A stretch of DNA of 53,057 bases from NCBI GenBank assembly GCA_036389375.1, contig DASVQA010000079.1:1-53057 (forward strand), written 5' to 3'. Both the position numbers and the translations under genes were made by a program. The notes under the pieces are model-generated. The model was not told the origin of the DNA. It did no database searches and was given only the letters and a program-made list of their open reading frames with translations. This DNA comes from QHXQ01 sp036389375. GTDB taxonomy: Bacteria; Acidobacteriota; Blastocatellia; Pyrinomonadales; Pyrinomonadaceae. Positions 18,060 to 27,054 of the stretch are shown here, one piece after another; position 1 is the first letter of the stretch, and each line of letters starts with the position of its first letter.

Positions 18060-18413
18060 TCATCTGGTGCGGTGTTCCGACTCTTCGATGACCGTGCCGA
18101 AGTTGCGCCCGCCGAAATTGAAGCCGTTCAGCACGCGCCCGCGCACGCCGACGCGCGAGCCGCGCGCCGGCACGCCGCCGCCCCGCGACACGACCCAGAT
18201 CGAACCTGTGCCGTCGTCCACCTTGTACGCCCCGCCGACGATGGCGACGCCGTAGCTATCAACCACGTTCCCTGCGATGCCGACCTCTTTGTTGCGATAG
18301 CGGTCGGGGTCGCGGTTAATTTTTCCGATGTTTGTCTGCGCCGGGCAGGCGGTCAGCAACAGCACGCTACAGAGCGTCAGGGATAACAACCCGACTGTGC
18401 GATATGAACGCAT
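18060..18413 (-). CDS. Small lipoprotein with OB-fold-like domain
   Basis: 117 residues from the ATG at 18413, with AAGGAG six bases upstream. The signal peptide ends in a lipobox LLTAC (Cys about 23), so it is lipid-anchored. The mature part reads as one small beta-barrel: RNKEVGIAGNVVDSYG, YKVDDGTGSIWVVSR and GSRVGVRGRVLNG. This is the pattern of an OB-fold (tOB_lipo/YgiW-type) domain. No partner gene identifies a function. A heptamer-type palindrome lies directly upstream. Confidence 0.75.
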   Translation of the reverse strand: MRSYRTVGLLSLTLCSVLLLTACPAQTNIGKINRDPDRYRNKEVGIAGNVVDSYGVAIVGGAYKVDDGTGSIWVVSRGGGVPARGSRVGVRGRVLNGFNFGGRNFGTVIEESEHRTR

Positions 18414-18449
18414 AGCTTCTCCTTCTTTCAACTGAAATGCGGGAGAGCG

Positions 18450-18543
18450 GAAGCAGGGCGCAGGGCGGCGGGGTGAAGGATGAAAGAAGAATAACGCGCG
18501 CTTTCTTATTCATCCCTCACCCTCCGGCCCTCATCCCCTGCCC
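18450..18543. repeat. Imperfect palindrome of purine heptamers (copy 1)
   Basis: A purine-rich arm (GGGGTGAAGGATGAAAGAAG) and its pyrimidine-rich complement (TTCTTATTCATCCCTCACCC) face each other around a short GC-rich loop. The units are near GGGATGA. It fills the space between the aldehyde dehydrogenase stop and the lipoprotein leader. The unit sequence differs from the other copies but the design is the same. Confidence 0.6.
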
Positions 18544-20049
18544 TTAGTTGCCGAACCAGCCGATGGGTTTGCCTGAGAGATCGACCCAGACGCTCTTGAC
18601 CTGCGTGTAGAGTTCGAGGGCGTGGCGACCCATCTCGCGCCCGTAGCCCGACTGTTTGTAGCCGCCAAAGGGCGACGCGGCGTTGAAGATGTTGAAGGTG
18701 TTAATCCAGACCACGCCCGCTTTGATCTCGCGGGCGAAGCGATGGGCGCGCGTAATGTCGCGCGTCCAGAGACCGGCGGAGAGACCGTAGATCGTCTCGT
18801 TCGCCTGCCGGATTAGCTCCTTCTCGTCCGCGAATGTGATGACGGAGGAGACGGGGCCGAAGATCTCCTCCTGTGCGACGCGCATCTGGTTGTGTACTTC
18901 GCTGAAAATGGTCGGGCGGAAGAAATAGCCGCCGCGCAACTCTTCGGCCAACTCAGGCGGCGCGCCGCCCGTCAGCACGGTTGCGCCTTCGCCGCGCGCG
19001 ATGTCCACGTAGCCCTTGATCCGGTTCAGTTGCTCGGCCGAGACCTGCGGCCCCATCTGCGTCGTCTTGTCGGCCGGGTCGCCAACCTTGATCTGCTCGG
19101 CTTTCGTTTTGAAGCGTTCAAGAAACTCATCCTTGATGCGCTCGTCCAGAAAGAGGCGTGAGCCGGCGGTGCAGACTTGGCCTTGATTGTAGAAGATGGC
19201 CATCATCGCGCCATTGACGGCTTGCTCAAGATCTGCGTCGGCGAAGACGATGTTCGGCGCTTTGCCGCCAAGTTCGAGCGAGACTTTAGTTAGATTGTCG
19301 GCCGCCGCGTGGGCGATGCGCTTGCCGACTTCGGTCGAGCCGGTGAAAGCGACCTTGTCCACATCGGGGTGCGCGGCGAGCGCCGCGCCCGCCGTCTCGC
19401 CAAAACCGGGCACGATGTTGACGACGCCTTCGGGAAAGCCGGCCTCTTGAATCAGTTTGCCCAGTTCGAGCGCCGTCACGGGCGTCTGCTCGGCCGGTTT
19501 CAAGACGACGGTGTTGCCGGCGGCGAGCGCGGGCGCAATCTTCCAGGCGGCCATCAGGAGCGGAAAGTTCCAAGGGATGATCTGCCCGCAGACGCCGACC
19601 GGCTCGCGCAGCGTGTAGTTGAAGAAGGGGCCGGGCACGGGGATCGTCTCGCCTTCGATCTTGGTCGCCCAGCCGGCGAAGTATTCAAAGTTTTCGACGA
19701 CCTGCGGCACGTCCACGTAGAGCGACTCGCGGATCGGCTTGCCGTTATCGGCCGTCTCAAGCGCGGCCAATTCTTTCGCGTGCGCTTCGACGAGTTGCGC
19801 GAGTTTGTTCAGCAGCCGCCCGCGCTCGCGCGCGCTCGTCTTCGCCCACTTCCCTTCGTAAGCCTTGCGCGCGGCGGCGACCGCCTTATCAACATCGGCC
19901 TTGTCCGCGGCCGCGACCTCCGCGAGCGGTGCGCCGGTCGCCGGATTCGGCGTCGTGAAGGTCTGACCCGATTCGGCGTCCACCCACGCGCCGCCGATGA
20001 AAAGCTGGTAGCGGCGCGGCGCGTCAGTAGCTGCTTGCGTGGATGACAT
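18544..20049 (-). CDS. NAD(P)-dependent aldehyde dehydrogenase
   Basis: 501 residues from the ATG at 20049, which has AAGGAG about ten bases upstream; a GTG nine bases earlier is too close to that site. All catalytic features of the ALDH superfamily are present: PWNFP (N161), LELGGKAPN (E259), GQVCTAGSR (C293) and the C-terminal SPFGGYKQSGYGRE. It oxidises an aldehyde to its acid; overall it is most like retinal/betaine-type class 1/2 ALDHs, but the substrate cannot be fixed. It is a single-gene transcript by appearance. Confidence 0.95.
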   Translation of the reverse strand: MSSTQAATDAPRRYQLFIGGAWVDAESGQTFTTPNPATGAPLAEVAAADKADVDKAVAAARKAYEGKWAKTSARERGRLLNKLAQLVEAHAKELAALETADNGKPIRESLYVDVPQVVENFEYFAGWATKIEGETIPVPGPFFNYTLREPVGVCGQIIPWNFPLLMAAWKIAPALAAGNTVVLKPAEQTPVTALELGKLIQEAGFPEGVVNIVPGFGETAGAALAAHPDVDKVAFTGSTEVGKRIAHAAADNLTKVSLELGGKAPNIVFADADLEQAVNGAMMAIFYNQGQVCTAGSRLFLDERIKDEFLERFKTKAEQIKVGDPADKTTQMGPQVSAEQLNRIKGYVDIARGEGATVLTGGAPPELAEELRGGYFFRPTIFSEVHNQMRVAQEEIFGPVSSVITFADEKELIRQANETIYGLSAGLWTRDITRAHRFAREIKAGVVWINTFNIFNAASPFGGYKQSGYGREMGRHALELYTQVKSVWVDLSGKPIGWFGN

Positions 20050-20193
20050 TAGAGACACACTCCTTATGTTTTGCCTGTTAGAAATTAAACTGGCGCATTG
20101 TTCGATTTGCGATTAACCATCGTACTTTAGCATCAACGGCCGGCAGACCGAAAGCAAGGCGGCCCGGCCACCAAGCGCGCGCACCTTGCCGGT

Positions 20194-21348
20194 TCAACCT
20201 GAAGCCGTGCGCTCCGGCTGCGCTTCCTGATCCTCTTCTCTGCCCCCTTGCGGATCGCGGTCGCCCGTGATCTCTTCCCAACCGTAACCGAGAAAGCGCG
20301 CGAAGGCGTGCAGTTGCGCTTCCCACTCTTCGCGTCGCGTGCGATAACTCGTCCAACCCGCCGCCACGTCGCGGCGCGTCTCGATGCCGCTCGCAGCGAG
20401 TTGTTTGAGCGTGCGCTCGAATCTGCGCCGCCAGCGCTGCACCTCGGCGGCCGGCGTTTCGTGCCCCACACGTTTATCAGGTTTGAGATTGAGCGCCCCG
20501 ACCAGTTGTTCCAGCACGTGCCGGCCGCTCGCTTCAAGCGTGCGGACTTCCGGGTGGTCGCGCAACTCGCTGTAAGCTTCCTCGTCCAGACAGGCACGGA
20601 TGACCGCGCAGGTTTCGAGCAGCAGAAACAGCACGCGCGGGAAGCTCTTATGCACCTGTACGGGATGGAAGAAATGTATGACGGGATGCTCAAAATGCGC
20701 TTCGAGCATCTCCTGTAGATCGCGGGCGGCGATCCGCAGGATGGCTTCAAGCCCGTAGAAACGGCCCGCTACGAAGTGGTGCGCGATGAAGCCGGCGGCG
20801 TCCGCGCCCTCTTCCGCTTGATGATAAAACGAGAGCGCGATGATGCGTTTGCGCTCCAACGCGCTATAGACCGTGATCAGATAAGTGACGCCGAGCGAGA
20901 TGAGCGCAAAACCGCTCGCGCCTTCAAAGAGCGCGACGACGCGCATCAACGGCGTGTGCGGCGCGATGTCGCCATAGCCGACGGTGATGAGCGTGATGCC
21001 GCTGAAGTAGAAAGAGTCCAACCAGGGGTCTGTAACCGATTGCGGCGCGACGACGAACTGCGCGGGCATGCGCGGCAGGTAGATGAAGGCAAAGGCGATG
21101 ACGAGCAGGAAGATGTAAGCGACCAAGACGAGCGGCAGCAGCACGGGCCCGACGGCATTGAGCGTATGATGCCCGCGCACTCGCGTGCGACGACTGGCCA
21201 CGGCGCGCGCCAGTCGCCAGACCGTCCGATACAACGTCTCGCCGAGCGGGCCGGAGCGGCCGCGCGCGTGCAGGATCGTGGCGTACACATCATAAACCAC
21301 GAACAACAACAGCAGCGCGCCGCCGGCAGTCAGCAAGAAAGCGTTCAT
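20194..21348 (-). CDS. Two-TM potassium channel family protein
   Basis: 384 residues. An N-terminal hydrophobic helix (about 5-25), a second (about 72-95), a pore loop with selectivity filter TVGYGD (about 122-127) and a helix (about 135-160) make an ion-channel (Ion_trans_2) pore. The remaining 220 residues are cytosolic, helical and highly charged, and unlike RCK/TrkA domains. It probably forms a tetrameric K+ channel with an unrecognised regulatory C-terminus. A palindromic repeat lies immediately before the start codon. Confidence 0.88.
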   Translation of the reverse strand: MNAFLLTAGGALLLLFVVYDVYATILHARGRSGPLGETLYRTVWRLARAVASRRTRVRGHHTLNAVGPVLLPLVLVAYIFLLVIAFAFIYLPRMPAQFVVAPQSVTDPWLDSFYFSGITLITVGYGDIAPHTPLMRVVALFEGASGFALISLGVTYLITVYSALERKRIIALSFYHQAEEGADAAGFIAHHFVAGRFYGLEAILRIAARDLQEMLEAHFEHPVIHFFHPVQVHKSFPRVLFLLLETCAVIRACLDEEAYSELRDHPEVRTLEASGRHVLEQLVGALNLKPDKRVGHETPAAEVQRWRRRFERTLKQLAASGIETRRDVAAGWTSYRTRREEWEAQLHAFARFLGYGWEEITGDRDPQGGREEDQEAQPERTASG

Positions 21349-21354
21349 ACAAAA

Positions 21355-21439
21355 GTAGCCCGTAGCCGGTAGTCAGTAGTCAGTAGCAAAGCAAGCAGCA
21401 TTGTTTCTGGCTTCCTACTGACTACTGGCTACGGGCTAC
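21355..21439. repeat. GTAGTCA-type palindromic repeat (copy 2)
   Basis: Two 25-base arms (21355-21379 and 21415-21439) pair with one mismatch. Each arm is built of heptamers close to GTAGTCA (GTAGCCG, GTAGTCA, GTAG). It occupies the gap between the channel start and the aconitase stop. Confidence 0.85.
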
Positions 21440-21453
21440 TGACTACTCTTTAT

Positions 21454-24342
21454 CTATTGCGTCTGCGCCGCGAGCAGTTGGCGGAGCACGAAGGGCAGGA
21501 TGCCGCCGTGCCGGTAGTAGTCAATCTCAATCGGCGTGTCAATGCGCAGGGTGACGGGCACTTCCTCCGTCTCGTCGTTTTCGCGGTGGATGACGAGCGT
21601 CACCTGCATGCGCGGTTTGATGTCGCCGCTCTCTAGGCCAACGAGGTCGAACGTCTCCGAGCCATTGAGTTTGAGCGTCTGCGCGTTCGTGCCCTCCTCG
21701 AACTGGCAGGGCAGCACGCCCATGCCGACGAGGTTCGAGCGGTGGATGCGCTCGAAGCTTTCGGCGATGACGGCGCGCACGCCCAGCAGCCGCGTGCCCT
21801 TCGCGGCCCAATCGCGCGAACTGCCCGTGCCGTACTCCTGTCCGGCGATGACGATGAGGCTGCAACCAGCCGCTTGATAATGGACAGAGGCATCGTAGAT
21901 CGGCATCTGCTCGCCGGTCGGCTCAAGCAGCGTGTAGCCGCCCTCCGTGCCGGGCAGCATCAGGTTCCTGATGCGGACGTTGGCGAACGTGCCGCGCACC
22001 ATCACCTGATGATTGCCGCGCCGCGCGCCGTAGGAGTTGAAGTCTTCGACCTTGACGCCTTTCAACAGCAGGTAGCGCCCGGCGGGCGACTTCATCTTGA
22101 TCGCACCGGCGGGCGAGATGTGATCGGTCGTCACGGAGTCGCCGAAGATGGCGAGCGGGCGCGCGTTTTTGAGGTCGGTGAAGCGACCCGGCTCCATGCT
22201 GAAACGCTCGAAGTAGGGCGGCTCTTGAATGTAGGTCGAATGCTCGTCCCAATCGTAAACCTCGCCCGTCACCGCGGGGATCTCATTCCACAGAGGATTC
22301 TGCTCGGAGAATTCACTATAGAGTTTGCGATAGGTGGCCGGGTCGGTCGCCGTGCCGAGCAGAGCGCCGATCTCGTCGAGCGTCGGCCAGATGTCTTTCA
22401 GGTAAACGTCCGTGCCGTCCTCGCCCTGCCCGATGGGTTCACTGGTGAGATCGATGTTGACGCGCCCTGCCAGCGCAAAGGCGACGACGAGCGGCGGGCT
22501 GGCGAGAAAGTTGGCCCGGACGCTTTGATGCACACGCGCCTCGAAATTGCGATTGCCGGAGAGTACGGCTGCGGCGACCAGATCGTTCTGCGTGATCACG
22601 TCTTCGATGCGCGGGTCGAGCGGGCCGGAGTTGCCGATGCAGGTTGTACAACCATAGCCGACGAGATTGAAGCCGAGTTGATTAAGATACGGTTGCAGCC
22701 CCGCACGCTCAAGATACTCCGTGACGACACGCGAGCCGGGCGCAAGCGACGCTTTGACGGACGGGCGCGGGCGCAAGCCCCGCTCGACCGCTTTCTTCGC
22801 TAATAGCCCCGCGCCGAGCATCACGCTCGGATTCGAGGTGTTGGTGCATGAAGTGATCGCGGCGATGACCACGTCGCCATGACCGAGATCGACGCTCGCC
22901 TGCGGGAACTCTTCCGCCGGAATCTCGACCACGCGGTCGGGCGTCGGGCGGTTGTTCATCATCTCGGTTTCGGTCAGCAGGCTCGTGTTCTTCTCGCTCG
23001 TGTTGCCTGCGCCCATCGGCTGCGATTCCTGCTCCTGTGCGCCGCCCCCGGCAATCGCCTGCGCCACGGACGCGGCGTTGATGCCGATCCGCGCACGGTA
23101 ACGCTTCTCCAATTCACCGCCCGACTTGTTGTAACCATTCTCGCTGGCCGGCTTCTGCAACAGGTCTAGAAACTTATCCTTTAACTGCGACAACTCGATG
23201 CGATCCTGCGGTCGCTTCGGGCCGGCTAAGGCCGGCACGATCTCTGCCAAGTCGAGATCGAGCAGCGTGCTGTATTCGCATTGCCCGCGCGCCGGCATGC
23301 CGAATAGACCCTGCGCCTGAAAATAGCGGCGGAAGGTTTCCACGTGCTGTTCATCGCGCCCCGTGGCCAGCAGATACTCGCAGGTCTTTTCATCGACGGG
23401 GAAGAAACCCATCGTCGCGCCGTACTCAGGGGCCATGTTGGCAATCGTCGCGCGATCCGTCACCGGCAAACTCGCCGCGCCCGCACCGTGAAACTCGACA
23501 AACTTGCCAACGACCTTTGCCTTCCTCAGCATCTCCGTCACGCGCAAGACAAGGTCGGTTGCCGTCACGCCCTCGCTCAGGCTTCCAGACAGGTGTACGC
23601 CGACCACGTCCGGCGTCAGGAAGTAGACGGGCTGACCCAACATCGCCGCTTCCGCCTCGATGCCGCCGACGCCCCAGCCGACGACGCCCAACCCGTTGAT
23701 CATCGTCGTGTGTGAATCCGTCCCCACGAGCGTGTCCGGGTAATAGACGCCCTCTTTCTCCAACACGCCCTTCGCCAGATATTCGAGATTGACCTGATGA
23801 CAGATGCCTATGCCGGGCGGGATGACGCGGAAACCGTCGAACGCCTGCGTGCCCCACTTCAGAAATTGATAACGCGAGCGGTTGCGCCGAAACTCCGTCT
23901 CCATGTTTAGCCGGAGCGCGTCCGCGCTGCTCCAAAAATCAACCTGCACCGAATGATCAATCACCAGATCGACCGGCACGAGCGGTTCGATGATCTTCGG
24001 GTCGCGCCCCATGCGCGCCACGGCCGAACGCATCGCCGCGAGATCGACCAGGAGCGGCACGCCCGTAAAATCCTGCAAGAGCACGCGCGCGACCACAAAC
24101 GGTATCTCTTCCGTGCGCTCAGCCTTCGCGCCCCAGTTGGCCAGCGTGCGCACGTCAGATTCTTCGACCGTCTGCTCGTTGAAGTTGCGCAGGACGGATT
24201 CAAGCACGATGCGTATGCAGGCCGGCAGTGTCGAGACGGGGCCAACACCTTCTTTTTCCAGTTGCGGCAGTGAATAAAATTGCCCCGCGCGCCCCGCGCC
24301 CGCGTCGAATGTTTGCAGCGTATTGAAGAGATTATGAGCCAT
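21454..24342 (-). CDS. acnA: Aconitate hydratase A
   Basis: 962 residues, AcnA/IRP1 type. Landmarks are VGTDSHTTMINGLG (about 205), SCTNTSNPSVM (Cys about 495), GYGCTTCIGNSG (two more cluster cysteines, about 560), and the swivel-domain motifs GDSVTTDHISPAG and GTGSSRDWAAKG. It converts citrate to isocitrate through a 4Fe-4S cluster in the TCA cycle. Compared with usual about 900-residue AcnA it carries about 60 extra low-complexity residues around 400-465 (GGGAQEQESQPMGAGN region), likely a surface loop between domains. Monocistronic by spacing. Confidence 0.97.
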   Translation of the reverse strand: MAHNLFNTLQTFDAGAGRAGQFYSLPQLEKEGVGPVSTLPACIRIVLESVLRNFNEQTVEESDVRTLANWGAKAERTEEIPFVVARVLLQDFTGVPLLVDLAAMRSAVARMGRDPKIIEPLVPVDLVIDHSVQVDFWSSADALRLNMETEFRRNRSRYQFLKWGTQAFDGFRVIPPGIGICHQVNLEYLAKGVLEKEGVYYPDTLVGTDSHTTMINGLGVVGWGVGGIEAEAAMLGQPVYFLTPDVVGVHLSGSLSEGVTATDLVLRVTEMLRKAKVVGKFVEFHGAGAASLPVTDRATIANMAPEYGATMGFFPVDEKTCEYLLATGRDEQHVETFRRYFQAQGLFGMPARGQCEYSTLLDLDLAEIVPALAGPKRPQDRIELSQLKDKFLDLLQKPASENGYNKSGGELEKRYRARIGINAASVAQAIAGGGAQEQESQPMGAGNTSEKNTSLLTETEMMNNRPTPDRVVEIPAEEFPQASVDLGHGDVVIAAITSCTNTSNPSVMLGAGLLAKKAVERGLRPRPSVKASLAPGSRVVTEYLERAGLQPYLNQLGFNLVGYGCTTCIGNSGPLDPRIEDVITQNDLVAAAVLSGNRNFEARVHQSVRANFLASPPLVVAFALAGRVNIDLTSEPIGQGEDGTDVYLKDIWPTLDEIGALLGTATDPATYRKLYSEFSEQNPLWNEIPAVTGEVYDWDEHSTYIQEPPYFERFSMEPGRFTDLKNARPLAIFGDSVTTDHISPAGAIKMKSPAGRYLLLKGVKVEDFNSYGARRGNHQVMVRGTFANVRIRNLMLPGTEGGYTLLEPTGEQMPIYDASVHYQAAGCSLIVIAGQEYGTGSSRDWAAKGTRLLGVRAVIAESFERIHRSNLVGMGVLPCQFEEGTNAQTLKLNGSETFDLVGLESGDIKPRMQVTLVIHRENDETEEVPVTLRIDTPIEIDYYRHGGILPFVLRQLLAAQTQ

Positions 24343-24488
24343 ATAGATTTCGCCTTACGATCTCACATTAGGGTACAGACACACCCTGATCCGCGTTGCG
24401 GATTAACGCCCGCGAATCGCAGACCTAAAACTGACTTGCCTGGACAACTTTGTAGTACCTTTAAGTTTAGGTGGCAACAACTGAATCG

Positions 24489-24821
24489 TCAAGCAAGCGG
24501 TTTCCGGCGAGCATCGAGCGCTGCGCCTACGCTCTCAAGTCGCGGATCAACCTGCGCAGCGCCAAGATCGGCTTTGCCGAGATTCGCGCCGCGCAGTTGT
24601 GCGCCGTAGAGATGTGCGTCGTAGAGATTCGCGCTACTGAGGTCTGCATGCTGAAGATTGACGCCGCTCAGATCAGCTTAGCTGAGGTCTGCGCCGCTCA
24701 GGTCGGCCGGGATTAGATAGGCGAGGATGGATTGCGGGGCGACGTAAAGCGCCTCTGGCCGCCATTTATTCCATGCCTCAACGCTTTGCTTCAGAATTTC
24801 AAGATGTTGCGGGTTCGCCAT
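24489..24821 (-). pseudogene. Pentapeptide-repeat gene interrupted by one in-frame TAA
   Basis: From the ATG at 24821 the frame encodes MANPQHLEILKQSVEAWNKW, the standard opening of a very common pentapeptide-repeat family, then PADLSGADLS. A TAA stop lies at 24678-24680. The same frame continues past it with perfect repeat spacing (ADLSG VNLQH ADLSS ANLYD AHLYG AQLRG ANLGK ADLG) to a TGA at 24489. Only one codon is wrong; CAA to TAA (a Gln often found at that position) would explain it. So the gene is either freshly inactivated, a sequencing error, or read through. Intact, it would make a 110-residue right-handed beta-helix of unknown role. Confidence 0.85.
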
Positions 24822-25047
24822 AACGGGCCGCTCCGGTGAAGACAGAGGATTAGTTGAACTCATCGGCACGATATGATTGTGTTGGCCGTGAAGTCAATGG
24901 CGCATCCGGCATGCTGTTTGCCGGGGTCGCGCGTGATTTGTTATAGTGGGCGCACTTTAGATAGCAGCCGACAAATGACAGGTGCGCGTAGGTCTGAGGC
25001 GTCGCGATTTCAGGTCTGCAATGGTGTCAAAACGTGGAGGGTGAAAA

Positions 25048-25446
25048 ATGCCGAAGAAGAAACCGGAAGAGTTTGAATACTTGAGCAATAATCCTGACTT
25101 CGTGCCAGACCCTGAGATCGAAGAGTTCATGGAGGAAGAGATCGCGCGCGCGCCGAAAGACCCGGATCAACTCGCGCAGCGGCTACGCAATAACACGGCC
25201 GCCTCGCCGGCCGACGCGGGCGGCGACCTTGACGCTTCGTGGGAGGACGTGAACGATAGCGGCACGGAGTCCGTCTCCGGCGATAACCCGACGCCCGATC
25301 AGTCCGACGTGGAAGAGAACGCACACGCCGTCGGCGTCAATTTCGAGGACAACGAAGACCTCGAATTTATTGATAAGATCGACCGCCGCGACCGCCAGCG
25401 TTTCGAGCTAGACCCGCGCTCCAAGACCGAAGACGGCTCGATTTAA
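25048..25446 (+). CDS. Acidic DUF6335-like protein
   Basis: 132 residues, strongly acidic, starting at an ATG with GGAGGG upstream. The middle (GGDLDASWEDVNDSGTES, then NPTPDQSDVEE and RDRQRFELDP) resembles the DUF6335 family known mainly from cyanobacteria, as I remember its consensus. No signal peptide or membrane segment. Function is unknown; probably soluble and partly disordered. A strong hairpin follows. Confidence 0.75.
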   Translation: MPKKKPEEFEYLSNNPDFVPDPEIEEFMEEEIARAPKDPDQLAQRLRNNTAASPADAGGDLDASWEDVNDSGTESVSGDNPTPDQSDVEENAHAVGVNFEDNEDLEFIDKIDRRDRQRFELDPRSKTEDGSI

Positions 25447-25462
25447 TGAGCTTGATCGCAAG

Positions 25463-25495
25463 CGGCGTGTTGCTTGATAGACAAGCAACACGCCG
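25463..25495. terminator. Perfect 14-bp hairpin between convergent genes
   Basis: CGGCGTGTTGCTTG and its exact complement flank a 5-base loop. It lies 16 bases past the DUF6335-like stop and 25 bases from the convergent gene's stop. There is no T-run, but position and strength suit a bidirectional terminator. Confidence 0.7.
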
Positions 25496-25520
25496 TAGGT
25501 TGGCAGAAGATTAGGGCCCC

Positions 25521-26936
25521 CTACTGCGTCACGACCGTCCCCATCTGCACCACCTCAAAGTCAGAACCTTTCAACGCCTTCAGCGTGCTTAACTCGTTAT
25601 CGTCCCAGCGCGGATCGGGCGCGCCGCTTAGATACCAGTTGCTGCCGTTGTCCGCGAGGATCATGCCGTAGCGTTTGAGCGCGCGCAGGATCACCTGCAT
25701 GTTGGGCGAGAAACGCGAGAGGTCGAACGAAGCCTTGAGGCGCACACGCATGCCCATCGGCGGGCGGTTGGGGCTGGTATCGCTGCTGGCAAAGTGGCGC
25801 GCGGGGGCGACGTAGGCGCGGCGCGTGAACTGCGCGGTGAAGCGCAGGGCGTGCGCGATCTCGCGTTGCTCGAAGACTTCGTCGTAGCGGACGAGACCGG
25901 GAAAGATCGGCAGCCCGGCCGCGTCGGCCGAAGTCCAGCCGGCGGGCCGCAGGGCGTTGCTATCGAGATCGAAGACAGCGCCGCAGTTTGCGCGCCAACT
26001 TGCGCCCCCGCCGACGGGAAAAGCGTAGCCAAGTTCGTAGAGTCGCCAGCTGTCACGGTCAACGATGAGGACGTGCCGGTCGCCGGTTGCAGTCGGGCCG
26101 CCTTCAATCGGTGCGTCGGGTGGGATGGGATAAGGGCCGGGATCGCTTTCGTCGCCGTAAGCCGTCCACACGAGCGGCACGCGCGCCTGCGCGCCCGAGA
26201 CGACGACGTAGGGAATGCCGTTGGGCGCACCATTGTAGACTGTGCCGAAGTCCGGATGGAGCGCGGCGTTCAAACCGATGCTGGCGATCAAATTGGCGGA
26301 ATTAGGATCGACCGGGAGCGCCGATACATCTGCGTTCCAGGCGTTGTCGGCCGGGAACAGACGCTTGCCGTGCAGGCTCGCCCCGACGCCCAGATCGGGC
26401 AGTTGCACGGCATCGTCCGGCGGCCCGCCGCCGATGTGCCCGACGCCAAAGCGCACGCGGTTGCTCGCCAAGCCGTGCAAGGTAATGCCGACCAGCACAT
26501 CGCCGGCATCGCCCAGATTGTCGGGCAGCCTGATAATCACCGAACTGAGCCAGTTGTAGCCCGGCACGAGGCCGACGTATTCGACCGTGACGGGGTAGCG
26601 ATTGCGTGTGCCGTCTTCCAACTCGGCCGTCACGGCTGAAGCGTTTTCGCCGGGCAGCAGATCGAGGTTCGCGGCCAAGAGCATGACGCGCGTGCGCGGA
26701 TCGGGGGCGAACGGGATGGCGGCCGTCGGCGCAAACGGTTCGCGCTTCCACGTCACCGATTCAAGCGCCAACGCCCGCGTCGTGCCTGCCTCGCTCTGCA
26801 ACGTGGGGTTGGCGCACACCCCCGCGTAGGGGAGCAGAGCAGCACAGGCGGCCAAGAGCCAGAGCCGCGCGCGGCCGTGCGCGGACATGCGCGCACCCGA
26901 AACGCTGCGCCCGGAGCGCGAGCAGATCAGCCTCAT
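25521..26936 (-). CDS. Secreted two-domain protein of unknown function
   Basis: 471 residues from the ATG at 26936 (AAGGGTG eight bases upstream). The signal sequence spans about 20-42 and ends near GVCANP. The N-terminal domain (about 45-170: SVTWKREPF, RTRVMLLAANLDLLPGE, VGLVPGYNWLSSVIIRLP) is a beta-sandwich type I associate with Acidobacteriota secreted proteins. The larger C-terminal domain (about 190-465) opens with RLFPADNAWNADVS and contains DESDPGPYPIPPDAPIEGG, GDRHVLIVDRD, LRPAGWTSADAAGLPI and YGMILADNGSNWYLSGAPD. These match, from memory, a conserved uncharacterised domain of actinobacterial and plant-like secreted proteins. Several invariant Asp, His and Arg residues suggest an enzyme, but no function is known. 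Confidence 0.85.
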   Translation of the reverse strand: MRLICSRSGRSVSGARMSAHGRARLWLLAACAALLPYAGVCANPTLQSEAGTTRALALESVTWKREPFAPTAAIPFAPDPRTRVMLLAANLDLLPGENASAVTAELEDGTRNRYPVTVEYVGLVPGYNWLSSVIIRLPDNLGDAGDVLVGITLHGLASNRVRFGVGHIGGGPPDDAVQLPDLGVGASLHGKRLFPADNAWNADVSALPVDPNSANLIASIGLNAALHPDFGTVYNGAPNGIPYVVVSGAQARVPLVWTAYGDESDPGPYPIPPDAPIEGGPTATGDRHVLIVDRDSWRLYELGYAFPVGGGASWRANCGAVFDLDSNALRPAGWTSADAAGLPIFPGLVRYDEVFEQREIAHALRFTAQFTRRAYVAPARHFASSDTSPNRPPMGMRVRLKASFDLSRFSPNMQVILRALKRYGMILADNGSNWYLSGAPDPRWDDNELSTLKALKGSDFEVVQMGTVVTQ

Positions 26937-27054
26937 ACAAAACACCCTTGAATTGAAATAACGAGCTAATGCAACGTGTGAGGCTTGGGGGCTGGACAGA
27001 CAACTCTACTGTAGCGCGGGCCGCAGATAAGTCAAGCGAATTATCCGTCGCCGC

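Noticed and set aside
24343..24488. Iron-responsive or other operator in the aconitase leader
   Set aside because: A small palindrome (ATCCGC-GTT-GCGGAT at 24389-24403) exists but matches no regulator box I know, so it is not called.
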